The position numbers were made by a program, and so were the translations under genes. DNA of 64,000 nucleotides from contig CM064569.1 in NCBI GenBank assembly GCA_032716605.1, forward strand, positions 13,818,079 through 13,882,078. Direction: 5' to 3'. Source of the stretch: Paralithodes platypus (Eukaryota > Arthropoda > Malacostraca > Decapoda > Lithodidae). Below, piece after piece: positions 10,387 to 21,450 of this stretch (position 1 is the stretch's first letter; the number at the start of each line of letters is the position of its first letter). Under the pieces are notes generated by a model that was given only the letters and a program-made list of their open reading frames with translations, searched no databases and had not been told where the DNA came from.

Positions 10387-11723
10387 TCAACTATTCACAA
10401 GCATTCTCCATTCACTCCTGTCCACCACCACTTCCCCTGCCTGATCTATAGTCATTCCTCTATCATCCAAAGCCTTTCTTACACAGTCTCTCCATCTCAA
10501 TGGGGGTCTTCCTGCCCTTCTATCTCCCCTTGTACCTGACTCACATATTCTCTTTGTAAGCCTTTCATCTCCCATTCGTTCAACATGACCATACCAGCTC
10601 AGCACCTTTCTGTCCACTCTGGCTGATAAATGTTCCTGCTGCCCCACTCTCCTACGTATCTCTTCATTCCTCAATCTGTCTCTACGAGTAACTCCACACA
10701 TACTCCTCAAGCAGCTCATCTCCATCACATCCAGCCCTCTTTTCTCCTTTTTCTTCAGAGCCCATGTCTCAGCCCCATACATCACTGTTGGCACAACAAT
10801 TCCTTGATACAGTGCACTTTTTACTTTCACTCCGAGATTTCTCGTCTTCCACATACTTCCCATTGCTCCGAAAACCTTCCTTCCTTCACACACTCTCTGT
10901 TTTACCTCCACTTCCATACCTGCACTCCTGCTTATCGTTCCTCCTAGATATTTAAAACACTCTACTTGTTCCAATATTTCCCCATCCAGCCTCACATCTA
11001 GATTCACCCTATGCTCTCCCCTATTACACACCATTACTTTACTTAATTGACGTTCACCTTCAGTTTCCTCCTTCCACAAACCACACCAAACTCTTTGACT
11101 ACCCGCTGCAGTTTCTCATCAGAATCCGCCACCAATGCTGTGTCATCAGCGAACAGCAACTGATTCAACTCCCAATCTCTACCATTCTTTCCTACTAAAC
11201 CCAATCCTCTTCCCATAGTTCTCCTTTTCACCTCCCTCACCACACCATCCATAAACATATTAAACAGCCATGGTGACATTACACAACCCTGTCGCAAACC
11301 TACCTTTACCTCAAACCATTCACTCAACTCACCATTTCCTACTCTCACACATGCTCTGCTCCCTTCATAAAAACTCTTAACTGCTTCTAACAAATTTCCT
11401 CCTATTTCATAAATCCTTACCACCTTCCACATTACTTCATGGTCCACACGATCATACGCTTTTTCCAAGTCCATAAAAGCCCCAAATATCTCCTTATGCT
11501 TCTCTAAATACTTCTCGCATAACTGTCTTACTGCAAACATCTGATCAACGCACCCTTTTCCCCTCCTAAAACCGCACTGTTCTTCTCCTATTGCAACTTC
11601 CGTACACTTTATTATCCTCTCTATCAACACCCTGCCATACAGCTTTCCAACCACTGACAATAAACTAATACCTCTATAACTTGAACACTCCTGCCGATCT
11701 CCCTTCCCCTTGTACAACGGCAC
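10387..11723 (-). pseudogene. RTE copy B, reverse transcriptase
   Basis: Two overlapping segments on the minus strand, 11,723-11,043 and 11,079-10,387, form one protein with a frame change near 11,050. Motifs in order are SYRGISLLSVVGK, FRRGKGCVDQ, FMDLEKAYDRVDH, GLRQGCVMSPWLF, LLFADDTALV, KYLGGTI and then VMYGAETW, WYGHVERM and GRPPLRWRDCVRKAL. The FADD catalytic residues are present. The C-terminus SEWRMLVNS recurs in the stub at 5450. Confidence 0.85.
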
Positions 11724-11909
11724 AATACATGCACTCTTTCAGTCTATTGGTACCATTGACACAGCAAAGCACACAGTGAAAAGTCTCACCAACCAATCTA
11801 TTATCACATCTCCACCCTTCTTTATACACTCCACAGCAATACCATCCAAACCTTCTGCTTTTCCCACTCTCATTTGTTTCACTGCTTCTTTCACCTCATT
11901 TTCCTCAAT

Positions 11910-13208
11910 TCATTCATTCATTCCCTGCCACCTGGGTGGCCTGGGTAACCTATCTCCATCCACCTCTGCTTCAATCACTGCTTCTCTTCCATCTCTTGTA
12001 TTTAACAAAGATTCAAAATACTCGGCATATTTTTTCCTCACTTCAACTGGCTCCACTAGTAATTTTCCATTTTCATCTTTCACTGACTCTTCCCTCTTTT
12101 GTCCTCCTTTCCTTACTTTATTTACCTCCTTCCAGAACATCTTCTTTCGTTCTTCAAAATTCTCACTCAGCCTTTGACCCCACCTTTCGTTTGCATCTTT
12201 TTTCGCTTCTCTAATTTTCCGTTTTGCCTCTCTCCTTTTCTCCTTGTACCTCTCCCATACCTCAACACTACCATCCTGTAAAACCCACTCAAAACACTGT
12301 CTCTTCTCCTCAACTGCCTTTCTCACCGTATCATTCCACCACTCGCTTCCCTTCCTGATACCTCTGCCTCCTACTTTCCTTTTGCCGCATAGTACCTCTG
12401 CACTTGCTTTCACTCCTTCCTTAAACTGTTGCCATTCAACCTCTACTTCTCTCTCTTCCGTCTCTCTCACTTCCATCCACTTTTCATTTAGTCTTTCCTT
12501 GTACTCCCTCTCTTTTTCACTCTTCTCTAACTCACTAACTTTTATTACCTCTCTTACTTCACGCTTGTCTCTTATTCTCCTGTAACTCTTAACTCTTAGC
12601 TTTCCCTCCACCAGGTAATGATCTGACATACCCTCCGCCTCACCTCTCATCACATTCACATCCAGCAGTCTACACAATCTTTCCCTTGTCACCAGCACAT
12701 AATCCATCAATGCCCTCTCTACAATCTCTCCCCTCACAAGTCTATGCCAGGTGTACTTGTGTATACGCCTTTTTTTGAAGAACGTATTACCTACACTCAA
12801 TCTACACTCTTCACATACATTTTTCAGTCTTTCTCCACTCTCGTTTACACCATCCACACCAAAACTACCAATGACTCCCTAAACAGGCTCATTTCCTACC
12901 CTAGCATTTAGGTCCCCTAAAACTATAACATTTTCATTTTCATCAAACCCTTGTAGACAATCTTTCAAATCCTCCCAGAAACCCTCTACCTCGTCTAACT
13001 CTCTTTCACTTCCTGGTCCATACGCACTTACAAAAACCGACCTTTCACCCTTAAACCGCATTCTCACCACATTAGCCTTGATGACACCTCTTTCCACTCT
13101 TTTTATAAACTCTCTCAACTCCTCCTTCACAATAATAGCCACTCCTTCTTTCCCCCTGACTCCCTCGTCTACTCCAGACTTTCTACCTATCACGTTTCCA
13201 AAATCCAC
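11910..13208 (-). pseudogene. RTE copy B, endonuclease and linker
   Basis: Two open segments on the minus strand, 13,208-12,879 and 12,857-11,910, are separated by one stop. The first has VFVSAYGPGSE and VIVLGDLNARVGN, the SAYxP and GDxN blocks of LINE apurinic-type endonucleases. The second starts with the RIHKYTWHR and LMDYVLV blocks that close the domain, then SDHYLV (the catalytic SDH box), then a 200-aa charged, probably coiled linker. The upstream N-terminus is missing or mutated. Confidence 0.8.
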
Positions 13209-13243
13209 TTCTCCCTAGAGTTACCTCCCTTAGAGCTAGAGTT

Positions 13244-13964
13244 ACCGTCATGCTAATCGGTGGTGAAGTTCTGTTCAGGTACTCTTGGTGTGGGGTCTTA
13301 AATATGATGTCTCAAATGTCATGACACAGTGACAACATATCAGGCTAACACAAGTGAATTAATAAGGTCATGACCATTACTATGTTCCTCGATCTGCCAA
13401 CTGACCTTTATAAGAGGTTCAAAGAACTTGGGGCGGTGTTTAAACCTTTTAATTACATGTGTCTGCTAACATGTTGTTGGGCAGATGTACTTAGGACCTC
13501 TATATGCTGAGTGCCAGTTACGGTGTTTCGCAAAGCCCTGAAACTAGTCGAATGACCTTGACATGTCAAGTATCTCTCGGTAGTTTAAAGTGCGTATTTC
13601 ATAATAGAAGTAAGGTGGGGACATGTCCGCGAGTTTATACTTCCACTATTAAAAGTGCTGCCTATTAGGGATTTCAATGTTCTTAGTATGTCATGACACG
13701 TGATAACAACAATTCCTCAATAGGGAAAAGAACTCAGACCTAGGGAGATATTCGGCATGCCTTCAATCGTCCACTGAATGGGAGGGTAATCCTAGGACTA
13801 TCACCACTAGTATGCCAGTGTTATGAAAGCCCTAGAATTGCTTGCCTTGTTCAGGTTTCGTCGGAGTAGTGACGACTTTGGCTGAGATGTCCTGGGGTGG
13901 ATGTGCGGTGGTCAAAAGGTTATATGTCCAGTAGGGGAGGATCAAAAGGGATTAGTAGGACCCC
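13244..13964. other. Unassigned DNA between RTE copy B and the gypsy element
   Basis: No ORF, terminal repeat or recognised family is seen. It lies downstream of the gypsy coding region (which reads right to left), so it could include that element's 3' long terminal repeat. A matching 5' repeat would lie beyond the right edge of the window. Confidence 0.3.
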
Positions 13965-14905
13965 TTAGAAGTTTGCGGGCAGGGGATACGGCCTCTGGGT
14001 GGAAGTAGGGCGTAAGTGACCTCTCCTTTGATGGCGCTGTTGGTCCTTCTGTCCCTGGCTGAATATTATTTTCTTCCTGGGAGCCTCTTGTGGTGTTGGT
14101 ATTATATTAATATACTTTCCTGGTGTTGATGGAAGTTCTGGTGTAATAGTGGCAATTCTGGCATCTCGTCGGTAGTTCGTAGAGGGCGTGGGAGAAGTAG
14201 TAATGGATATATTATGGTGGGTATTATTTGTAGGATGTAGGTGGCGGTCCCGTACACGTGGTTTCACTATGCGTGTGTCTTTTGTTATTATCGATGTCTT
14301 TATCTTCTTGTCTTCTGCCTCGCGTTCCTGCTCTTGATCTCGTTCTTCTTGTGGATGATGTGTGGTAATTTCGGAATCCGGGGCATCGATATCTTAGTTT
14401 CAATTATTTCCGCCTTTGTTGTTGGTTTTGTTTTAGTTTCTCCTTCGTCTTCGTTTAGGATATGTTTTCTTTGGTGATCGCCCGGGGCGGGCATCTTGTT
14501 TCTTTTGTTTATTATTAATTCTCCGTGGTATCTCCATTCTGGTGTCTTCTACTGCTACTGTTTTCCTTGTGGGCGAGTTGGCTTTGTTTTCTTTATTTCT
14601 GCTACCTTGGTTGATGATGTGGGGGCGGGAGTGTGGGACATCTTGATTTCTTCTTTCTTCGTTGTTCCTGCTTTCATTGTTGGTTTTGTTTCAGTTCCTC
14701 CTCCTTCCTTAGTCTTGTGACGTTTTCCTATATGTTTCGTTCTGTGTTCCTCGGGTGTCTTCCTTTTGTTGGCTGTGGGGGTCTTCTGTAATCGTGTTAT
14801 TTTACTTCCCCCTTGAGAATTATAGTCACGGCCCCATGACTCGAGCCGGAAAAAAAGGTGTTGCCGTGACGGGTGAATATTGGGATGGAGTTGAGGTAGT
14901 CCCAC
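13965..14905 (-). other. Low-complexity Lys/Thr/Pro-coding stretch with an imperfect duplication
   Basis: Minus-strand frames are open in three pieces. Two of them (14,494-14,300 and 14,905-14,555) share the pattern ETKPT-KA followed about 20 residues later by EIK, which suggests an imperfect tandem duplication of about 250 bp. No domain is recognised. The stretch lies directly downstream of the gypsy integrase-tail ORF and may be its untranslated or additional coding 3' region. Confidence 0.35.
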
Positions 14906-17357
14906 CAGTCGAGGGAACGTTGGTCAGGAGCACGTTGTGGGTTAGTGGTGATGGTGAGGAACGAGGGATTGTCTTCAATGATTGTGGCTGTCTGGGCTTC
15001 ATCCAGATACCTTATCCTGAAGAACTGTTTCTGATTGGTAGACCACTTCACCTTGTTGACGTAGGGCATGGTGGTGAATGAATGGTGTGTCCGGTGGCGG
15101 TTAGAGTTGGTAGTTGTTGCTCTGGTGGTGGTGCGAGGGCAAGTGATGACCTGGTCATTGACCTGCAGGGTTTTAATACCTCTTGCGGATGCAAACGTAC
15201 CAGGGATTATGAAGCTGTCAAATTGTGTGTGTGGGAAGGCTGAATGTGTGTTTGTTGCTGATGATATTCTGAGTGTTTTAGGGGTGTTTGTGTGTGTTAT
15301 GTGTTTTGTTTTGGGGGTAAAGTGAGGGCAATGGATTATGTGAGGTTTGTGAACAAGGATTGGGGAAAATCGAACAGGGGGTTGGGTTCTACGGTCTGCT
15401 CTAGTGGTAAAATTAGGTCTGGGAGGCTGTTCTGGGCTGTTTTCAGTGGAGGTGGTAGCGGAAGGGGTTTGTGGGCGAGTGTTAGGGGTGGTAGGTTGTG
15501 TGGTGGGGTTAGGTGATAGGGTGATTTGTTGAGAAATGGAGGATTTTTGGGCTGGGCTTCTGGGGGTGGAAGGAATGGTGGATGGGTATGGAGAGAGGTT
15601 TGGGGGTGCGAGGCGAGGGGTGGTGGTGGGTTTTTTTACATGGTGAGGTTGAGGGGTTGATGAGGAGGAGGTTGTTTGCTTGAGGAGAGTTGGATGAGGA
15701 TGGGTGGGGTGAAGATGAAGAGGAAGGTGAGGTGTGGGGTTGGGTTGGGGTTTGAGGTTGACGGGGTGGGGTTCGGTGCTGAGGTATGTTGGGGGGTTGA
15801 GGTAGGAGTTGTGGAGGGATTTCAGGGGGTGGGGTGGGGGGTGGTGAGAAGATAGTGGCGTTGGTTGAGGTGGTGGGAGAGGGTGTGGGTGAAGGTTGGA
15901 GGTGTGTTCGTTTGGGTGAAGGTGGTGAGGATTTGGGAGGTTAAGGGGCGTTTGGGTTGAGGTTGGTTGACGTGACTTGTTGTGGGGTTGATGGGTGTTT
16001 GTTTTTTTGTTTACAAGATGATGTGTAGGGCGTGGCTGAGAGCGGGGGCGGAGCTTGTAGTGAGTACAGAAATGTGGTTTGGCGGTGCGTTTGTGTTTTG
16101 ATGCTGTGGCTTTTTCTTGATGGGTGGATGATGTTGAGTGGGGGGACATGGAGGGTGGGGGTGGTGTGATATGAGGTTGTGAAGGTTGTTTGGTGGTGGT
16201 AGTGGGTACAACTGGGGTTGTGGCTGTGGTCATGGTGGTGGGTTTTTGAGCTGTAGCTGGTGGGGTGTCAGGTGGCTGGGTAGGTTTCGTAGGAGGTTGT
16301 CGGTGGCTGTCCCCATCCATATTCAAAAGGCGGTAGATCCTCACGAAGCGATTTCGGTATGTCCTAGTCTCTCCATGATAGTCTACAATAATTTGATAGG
16401 GATTAGGGACTTTGAACACGTTGTAGGGTCCTACGTAGTGGGGACCTAGTTTATTTACCACTGGTAACTTAGCTACCATGACGGTGTCGCCTATGGCGTA
16501 AGGGTTGCTGGGGGTGGTGGTGTCGCGTTGTATATCTTGACTTATTTGGCCTGTGTGGAGGGTGTTTTTGAGGTGTTGGAGGGGGTCGATGTTAATTGCA
16601 GAGGTGGGTGTTTGGGCCAGGTGATGAAAGGACAGGAGGAGGGGGGCGACGCCATACAGCCTTTCGTGAGGCGTGATGCCGTCTTCTCGGGGACAGGAAT
16701 TTATTCCCCACTGAATCATTTTTACCTGTGATGGCCAGTCGGAGGTGTTGAATGCAATTAAATGTGTTAGCAGTTGGTTATTGATGGTGCGATGACTACG
16801 TTCGCAAATCGAATTTCCCTTGGGCCAGCATGGTGAGCAATGGGCGATTTTTATGCCGCATTTCTGAGCAAAAGCTTTCCATATGTGTCCGGAAAATTCT
16901 GGGGCGTTGCCCGAGAGTAAGGTGATGGGTAGCCTAACCCGAAATTGGGAAAAATTTCTGTGGCTAGGACTTCTGCGACGGTAATGGCATTGTGGTCTTT
17001 TATTGGGCAAGCTATTAGGAACTTTGAGTACACGTCCACGAATTTTACGATAAAACGTTTTCCATTGACCGCTGGGAAAGGGTCCATTACGTCTAGGGCT
17101 AAGGTTTGCCATGGCTTGTTGGCTAAAAAATTTCCAATTGGTCCAGGGATTTTACTCCTATCTTTACCCAAGGCACAGGGTTTGCAGGCTTCAGTGACAC
17201 GATTGGCGATGATTGATGGATTGGTGGTCCAATACATTTGTTGGAATGTCTTCTGCATTTTTGACTGTCCTAGATGTATCCCATTACCTTCGTGGATAAT
17301 GATCATGATATCCTGAGCGGTGTGGGTGTCTATGGTGATGTGTCCCGATTCTGTGTA
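14797..17357 (-). pseudogene. Ty3/gypsy element: integrase and long Pro/Thr/His-rich tail
   Basis: The segment 17,306-16,851 holds the integrase zinc-binding region (HEGNGIHLGQSKM, YWTTN, C-KPC), then LALDVMDPFP with the first catalytic Asp. A frameshift near 16,950 moves into the 771-aa ORF 17,112-14,797, which carries the rest. The usual second Asp is Gly here (LLSGNAPEFSG), and the catalytic Glu lies in CERSHRT. A chromodomain-like or SH3-like GPHYVGPYNV follows. Then comes a tail of about 270 residues, extremely rich in Pro, Thr and His, and a folded-looking C-terminus with RSLDWWDYLNSIPIF. Integrase joins element DNA to the host genome; this copy lacks an essential residue and is broken. 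The upstream part of the polyprotein lies beyond the Harbinger insertion at 57,493. Confidence 0.8.
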
Positions 17358-17360
17358 TAA

Positions 17361-17880
17361 TGCCCCTTTCCCACTGATGCGATTTCATACGATTTTCGTC
17401 GCCGAGGACGTAGTTTTGGCAGTTCGCAACGAATTTGTGCGACGTTTACGATTTTGACCGTTACAAACAGATGACAAATTATACTCGGCGAAGATGTTTC
17501 CGATGAATGCGACGCAATCGTCGACCTTCTGCGACGTTATCAGCGAAGTTAGCGATGTTTCGCCGATGACCTCTGCGAGGAATGTCACATTTTCAAAAAT
17601 ATTTTGCGAAATAATGCGAGGGTGAAAGAAAACTCGCCGTATGTTCTGCGACGTCTTCGGCGATTCAAGCGATGGTTCGGCGGTTACTTCGGCGAGGTTA
17701 TCCGATTATTTTCATGTCACAAATTCCTGCGATGAATGAACGATTCCTCGTCGATCATCGGCAACGCCTTCGCAGATACGCCGCCGAGGTATCCGAACAG
17801 GATCGCCGAGGTGTGTGAACCTGAGCGAATGTAACGTGAATGTGCTAAATTGCAGAGTGGAATTAGCATACTCACGTTAC
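17361..17880. repeat. Harbinger left end: TIR and CG-rich subterminal array
   Basis: After the 45-bp inverted repeat, GCGA, TCGC, CGACG and GCCGA words recur densely to about 17,820. A comparable GCGA/TCGC-rich block lies inside the right end (56,940-57,440). Subterminal short repeats are usual binding sites for Harbinger DNA-binding proteins; that role here is inference. Confidence 0.55.
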
Positions 17881-17896
17881 AATCGCTCAAGTAAAT

Positions 17897-19043
17897 ATGC
17901 CCCCACACCCACCCCCAACCCCCAAACCTTTGGTTATGGTATATAAAGAGCTTGACACGGTCCCAGAGAACATTCTAACCTCGACCCTTGAGACATTCCT
18001 GTTAAATTTTGAGATGGTGAGGCATACGCAGCAACTACGCAAAAGGGATGTACAACGTGTTCGTATGGATCTTATCGCCCAGCGGATGTGTCTCATTTAT
18101 CTGGAATGCCTACTGGAACTAAGCAGAAAGGAGAAGGAAGCAGAGAGGGAAAGGAAGGAAGAAGAGGAGAGGACAAAGCAGAGGAAGAAGTGAAAAGTGT
18201 GGACGAGAGCGTGGCTGTTAAGGCAAGGTAGATTTGGGTGCTATGAACACCTAATGAAAGAAGTGGAAGCAGAGGACCCAGCGGATTTCAAAAACTTCAT
18301 GAGAGTGGACCCGGCACACTTTAAAGAAATTCTGGAAAAAATTGGACCCATCATTGCAAAAAAGGACACGAACTTGAGGAAAGCTATTGAACCTGGTTTG
18401 CGTTTGGCAGTGACGTTGAGTTACCTAGCTACAGGTGACAGCTACAAGAGTCTGATGTATTTTTTCAGGATAGTGCACAACACCATCTCCAAAATTGTGC
18501 CCGAGGTGTGTGAGGCTATTGTGAGTGCCTACATGGATGATGTTATTGTTTGTCCTACAACACCAGAAGAGTGGAAGGTGGTTGCAAATCAATTTGCTAG
18601 AAAGTGGCAATTTCAACATGCTATGGGCACCTTGGATGAAAAACATGTTGTAATAAGAAAGCCACCCAAAGGTGCCTTTACCTTCTACAACTATAAAAGT
18701 TACCATTCCGTTGTGCTGCTTGCCATCGCTGACGCTGACTACAAATGCCTCTACATCGATGTTGGTGGAGAGGGATCAGCGTCAGATGGAGGATTGTTTC
18801 TACGAAACCCTATTCGTTTGCTATTGGAGAGAATGACGTTGGTGTTCCTGAACCTGAGCTGCTTGAAAACGACAACGAGGACATTCCATTCTTCTTCATT
18901 GGAGGTGACGCATTTCCACTGAGGAGTTGGATGATGAAACCATACCCACTGAGAGGCTTCTCTGACGAGAAGCGTATTTTCAATTACCGCCTATCCAGAG
19001 CCCGGAGAGTGGTTGAAAATGCATTCGGTATCATGTTTGCCAG
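17897..19043 (+). pseudogene. Harbinger transposase (nuclease) exon 1
   Basis: A first open piece (17,897-18,193) ends in a Glu/Lys-rich stretch and a TGA at 18,194. The same frame then continues KVWTRAWLLRQGRFGCYEHL, the standard entry to HARBI1-like nucleases, so the TGA looks like a point mutation. The DDE core follows: GTLDEKHVVIRKPP (first Asp), DVGGEGSASDGGLF (second Asp, DxGxxGxxSDG pattern), then after a frameshift near 18,800 GGDAFPLRSWMMKPYP and RRVVENAFGIMFAR (catalytic Glu). The exon ends AG at 19,043 before GTAAGG. The donor splits the Arg codon after two bases and joins exon 2 in frame. It catalyses cut-and-paste transposition; with a stop and a shift this copy is dead. Confidence 0.85.
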
Positions 19044-19094
19044 GTAAGGAAAACCGATGTTTAAAATTTTTACAAAAAAAAATTATGTATATAA

Positions 19095-19188
19095 TTATTA
19101 ACAAATGAGTATATACATATATATTTATATATATATATATATATATCTATATATATATACATATACATATATATATATATATATATAT
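19095..19188. repeat. AT-rich (TA)n microsatellite
   Basis: An imperfect TA array in the Harbinger intron, adjoining the oligo(T) that marks the 3' end of Jockey copy J2. Confidence 0.85.
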
Positions 19189-19282
19189 TTTTTTTTTTTT
19201 TCTATGTGATTGAGGGAGGCAAACGCATTAACTGCCTATAGCGAGTGCCTCCCCCATAGTTGAAAGAGTGACAGGGCCAATA

Positions 19283-20500
19283 TCAAGGGACGTTCGAGCC
19301 AAAATGCCTGGACACACGGAGTTTGAAGCAATTTAAGTCATAGGAAGAGGGAAAGACTGATTCTGGGAGAGAGTTCCAGAGCTCAGCTGTTGAGTAGAAG
19401 TAAGTTTGAGAGTAACGTTTCACTCTTGGGTTGGAGAGTTGCACAGAGTAGGGGTGGCATTGAGTTGCAAGACGGGTACCACGTGCCCTACGTAAAGGAG
19501 GTGGTATGCACTGAGATAGCTCTGAGGAACACTGATTATTATAGTAGCGATAGAATAGCGAGAGAGATGCAACATTGCGGCGGAGAGAGAGAGATTGCAG
19601 AGAGTTGGTGAGTGGACGGGAGTTAATGATACGAAAGGCCTTCCTTTCAACTTTGTCTAGGAGAGCGGTGTGAGAGGAACCTCCCCACACATGTGAACAA
19701 TACTCAATACAAGGGCGCACTATGCCCCTGTACAGAGCAAGAAGCTGTGCAGGGGAAAAGAACCCCCTAAGGCGGTTGAGCACACCCAGCTTCTGGGAGG
19801 CTGCCTTAGCAAGACTGGTAATATGGTCCTTCCAAATGAGAGCAGAAGAAAAAGAGACACCAAGAATATTGAGAGAAAATGAAGGGTTGATTTTTGTATT
19901 GTTGAAGAATAAGGGATAGTCCGCTGGGAGATCCTGATGGGTAGATAGATGGAGAAATTGGGTTTTGGAAGCATTAAACTTAACAAGGTTTTACCTGCCC
20001 CAATTGGAAATAGTATTTAGATCAGAATTTAAGAGTTCTATGGCTTCATTACGTTTGTCGTTGCGGGATTGCTGGTTGGGGCGTTCTGAAAAACTAATGG
20101 AGTAGTGTAAGGTTAAGTCGTCTGCGTATGAATGGATGGGAATTAAGGTACAGTTAAGGAGATCATTTATAAAAATTAGAAAGAGAATAGGAGATAGGAC
20201 AGAGCCCTGAGGAACACCGGAGTTTATAGGGTGAGGAAGTGAACAATGGCCGTCCACAACCGCGGCTATGGAACGGCCGGAAAGGAAATTAGAGACAAAG
20301 GCACAGATGGAGGGATAGAAACCGAAGGAGGGTAGTTTAGAAATTAAAGATTTATGCCAGACTCTATCGAAGTCTTTCGAAATGTCTAGTGCAATAGAAA
20401 AAGTATCACCGAAGTCCCGAAAGGAGGATGACCAAGAGTTAGTAAGATATGAAAGAATATCACCAGTAGAACGACCCTTAACCCTTAAAAAGCGGCTCAC
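19283..20500 (-). pseudogene. Jockey J2 reverse transcriptase, C-terminal half
   Basis: The piece 20,500-19,991 resumes with GRSTGDILSYLTNSWSS, ALDISKDFDRVWHK, SGVPQGSVLSPILFLIFIND and PIHSYADDLTLHYS, with the YADD catalytic box intact. After a frame change come LNRLRGFFSPAQLLALYRGI, IEYCSHVWGGSS, RRNVASLSLFYRYY and AELWNSLPESVFPSSYD, the usual Jockey C-terminus. A homologous stretch makes up J1. Confidence 0.85.
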
Positions 20501-20965
20501 CACATAAGTCGAGTTAAATAAAGCTGGAGTATGTGGCGGCGCTCGACATAGGTCGAGTGGCAATTTCAGCACGTAATGTTGCTGAGAGAGAGAGACAAGT
20601 GGTGGCAGGAGAGTAGCGAGCGTATGACTGCTCCAGACCACCGCGGCGAACCTACTGACACGAATCTCACCTCCCTCCTACCTCTCTCACTCGCTATATA
20701 CGGAATTGTATCGGGAAAGTGGCTAATTACATGCTTTTTGCACTCGCGTTGCACGGTTATTGCAAGAAAACTAGCCATCATAAAAGGATCGTTATGGTGT
20801 CATTCGAAAGCTCTGTTTATGCCCTTTCAGAGATAGATACTTGTTTTACGTTCTGGGTCTTATTTAGGCATGAAAATGATCACGTAAACAGCCCTATTTT
20901 GGCTAAAAACACCCCGCTGGGCGGTACATATAAATAAACCGCATAGGCCGCTAAAGAAGGGTTAA
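20478..20965. mobile_element. TTAA-flanked MITE, piggyBac-like ends
   Basis: TTAA occurs at 20,478-20,481 and 20,962-20,965. Inside, the left end reads CCCTTAAAAAGCGGC and the reverse complement of the right end reads CCCTTCTTTAGCGGC. TTAA target and CCCTT-type ends are the hallmark of piggyBac-related elements. The 480-bp interior has no coding capacity. It interrupts the Jockey J2 reverse transcriptase. Confidence 0.65.
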
Positions 20966-21450
20966 GGAAGTAGACCAGTCAAAGTAGGGCTGGACTTAGA
21001 ACAAATTGCAATAGAAGGTTTTTTGGCTTTAACTTGTTTATTAGGTCCCTCTGATGAACATATAAAAAGTCTCCAACTTTTGGACACCGGGAAAGTGGTT
21101 AATTTGCATAAATTCAAGATGGCCGCCGTCCAAAGCTTCAATTTACAGATAACTTTTTTCTTGTTGCTCCTAGACCCTATAAATGTATTACAAACAACGT
21201 TTTTTGGCTTTAACTTGTTTATTAGGTCCCTCTGATGAACATATAAAAAGTCTCCAACTTTTGGACACCTGGAAAGTGGTTAATTTACAGCCAAAAAACC
21301 TTACAGCCAAAAAACCTTCTATTGCAATTTGTTCTAGGTCAAGCCCTACCTTTACTGCACATTATTGTCTATTACATTTTGCCTAGGCCTATACTAATCC
21401 CATCATCTTGTTTCTTGTTTCAACAGATTGGTGCGACATCTACCGAAGCC

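Larger units (their letters stand above)
9982..13243 (-). mobile_element. RTE-like LINE copy B with 12-bp TSD
   Basis: The element spans 9994-13,231 on the minus strand between direct repeats AGAGCTAGAGTT at 9982-9993 and 13,232-13,243. It is a different RTE family from copies A and C. It has the same order (endonuclease, reverse transcriptase), a (TATC)n tail at 9994-10,013 and a 3' hairpin with CCCC and GGGG arms (ATCCCCATTTTGGGGG). The ORF is broken by a few frameshifts. Confidence 0.85.
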
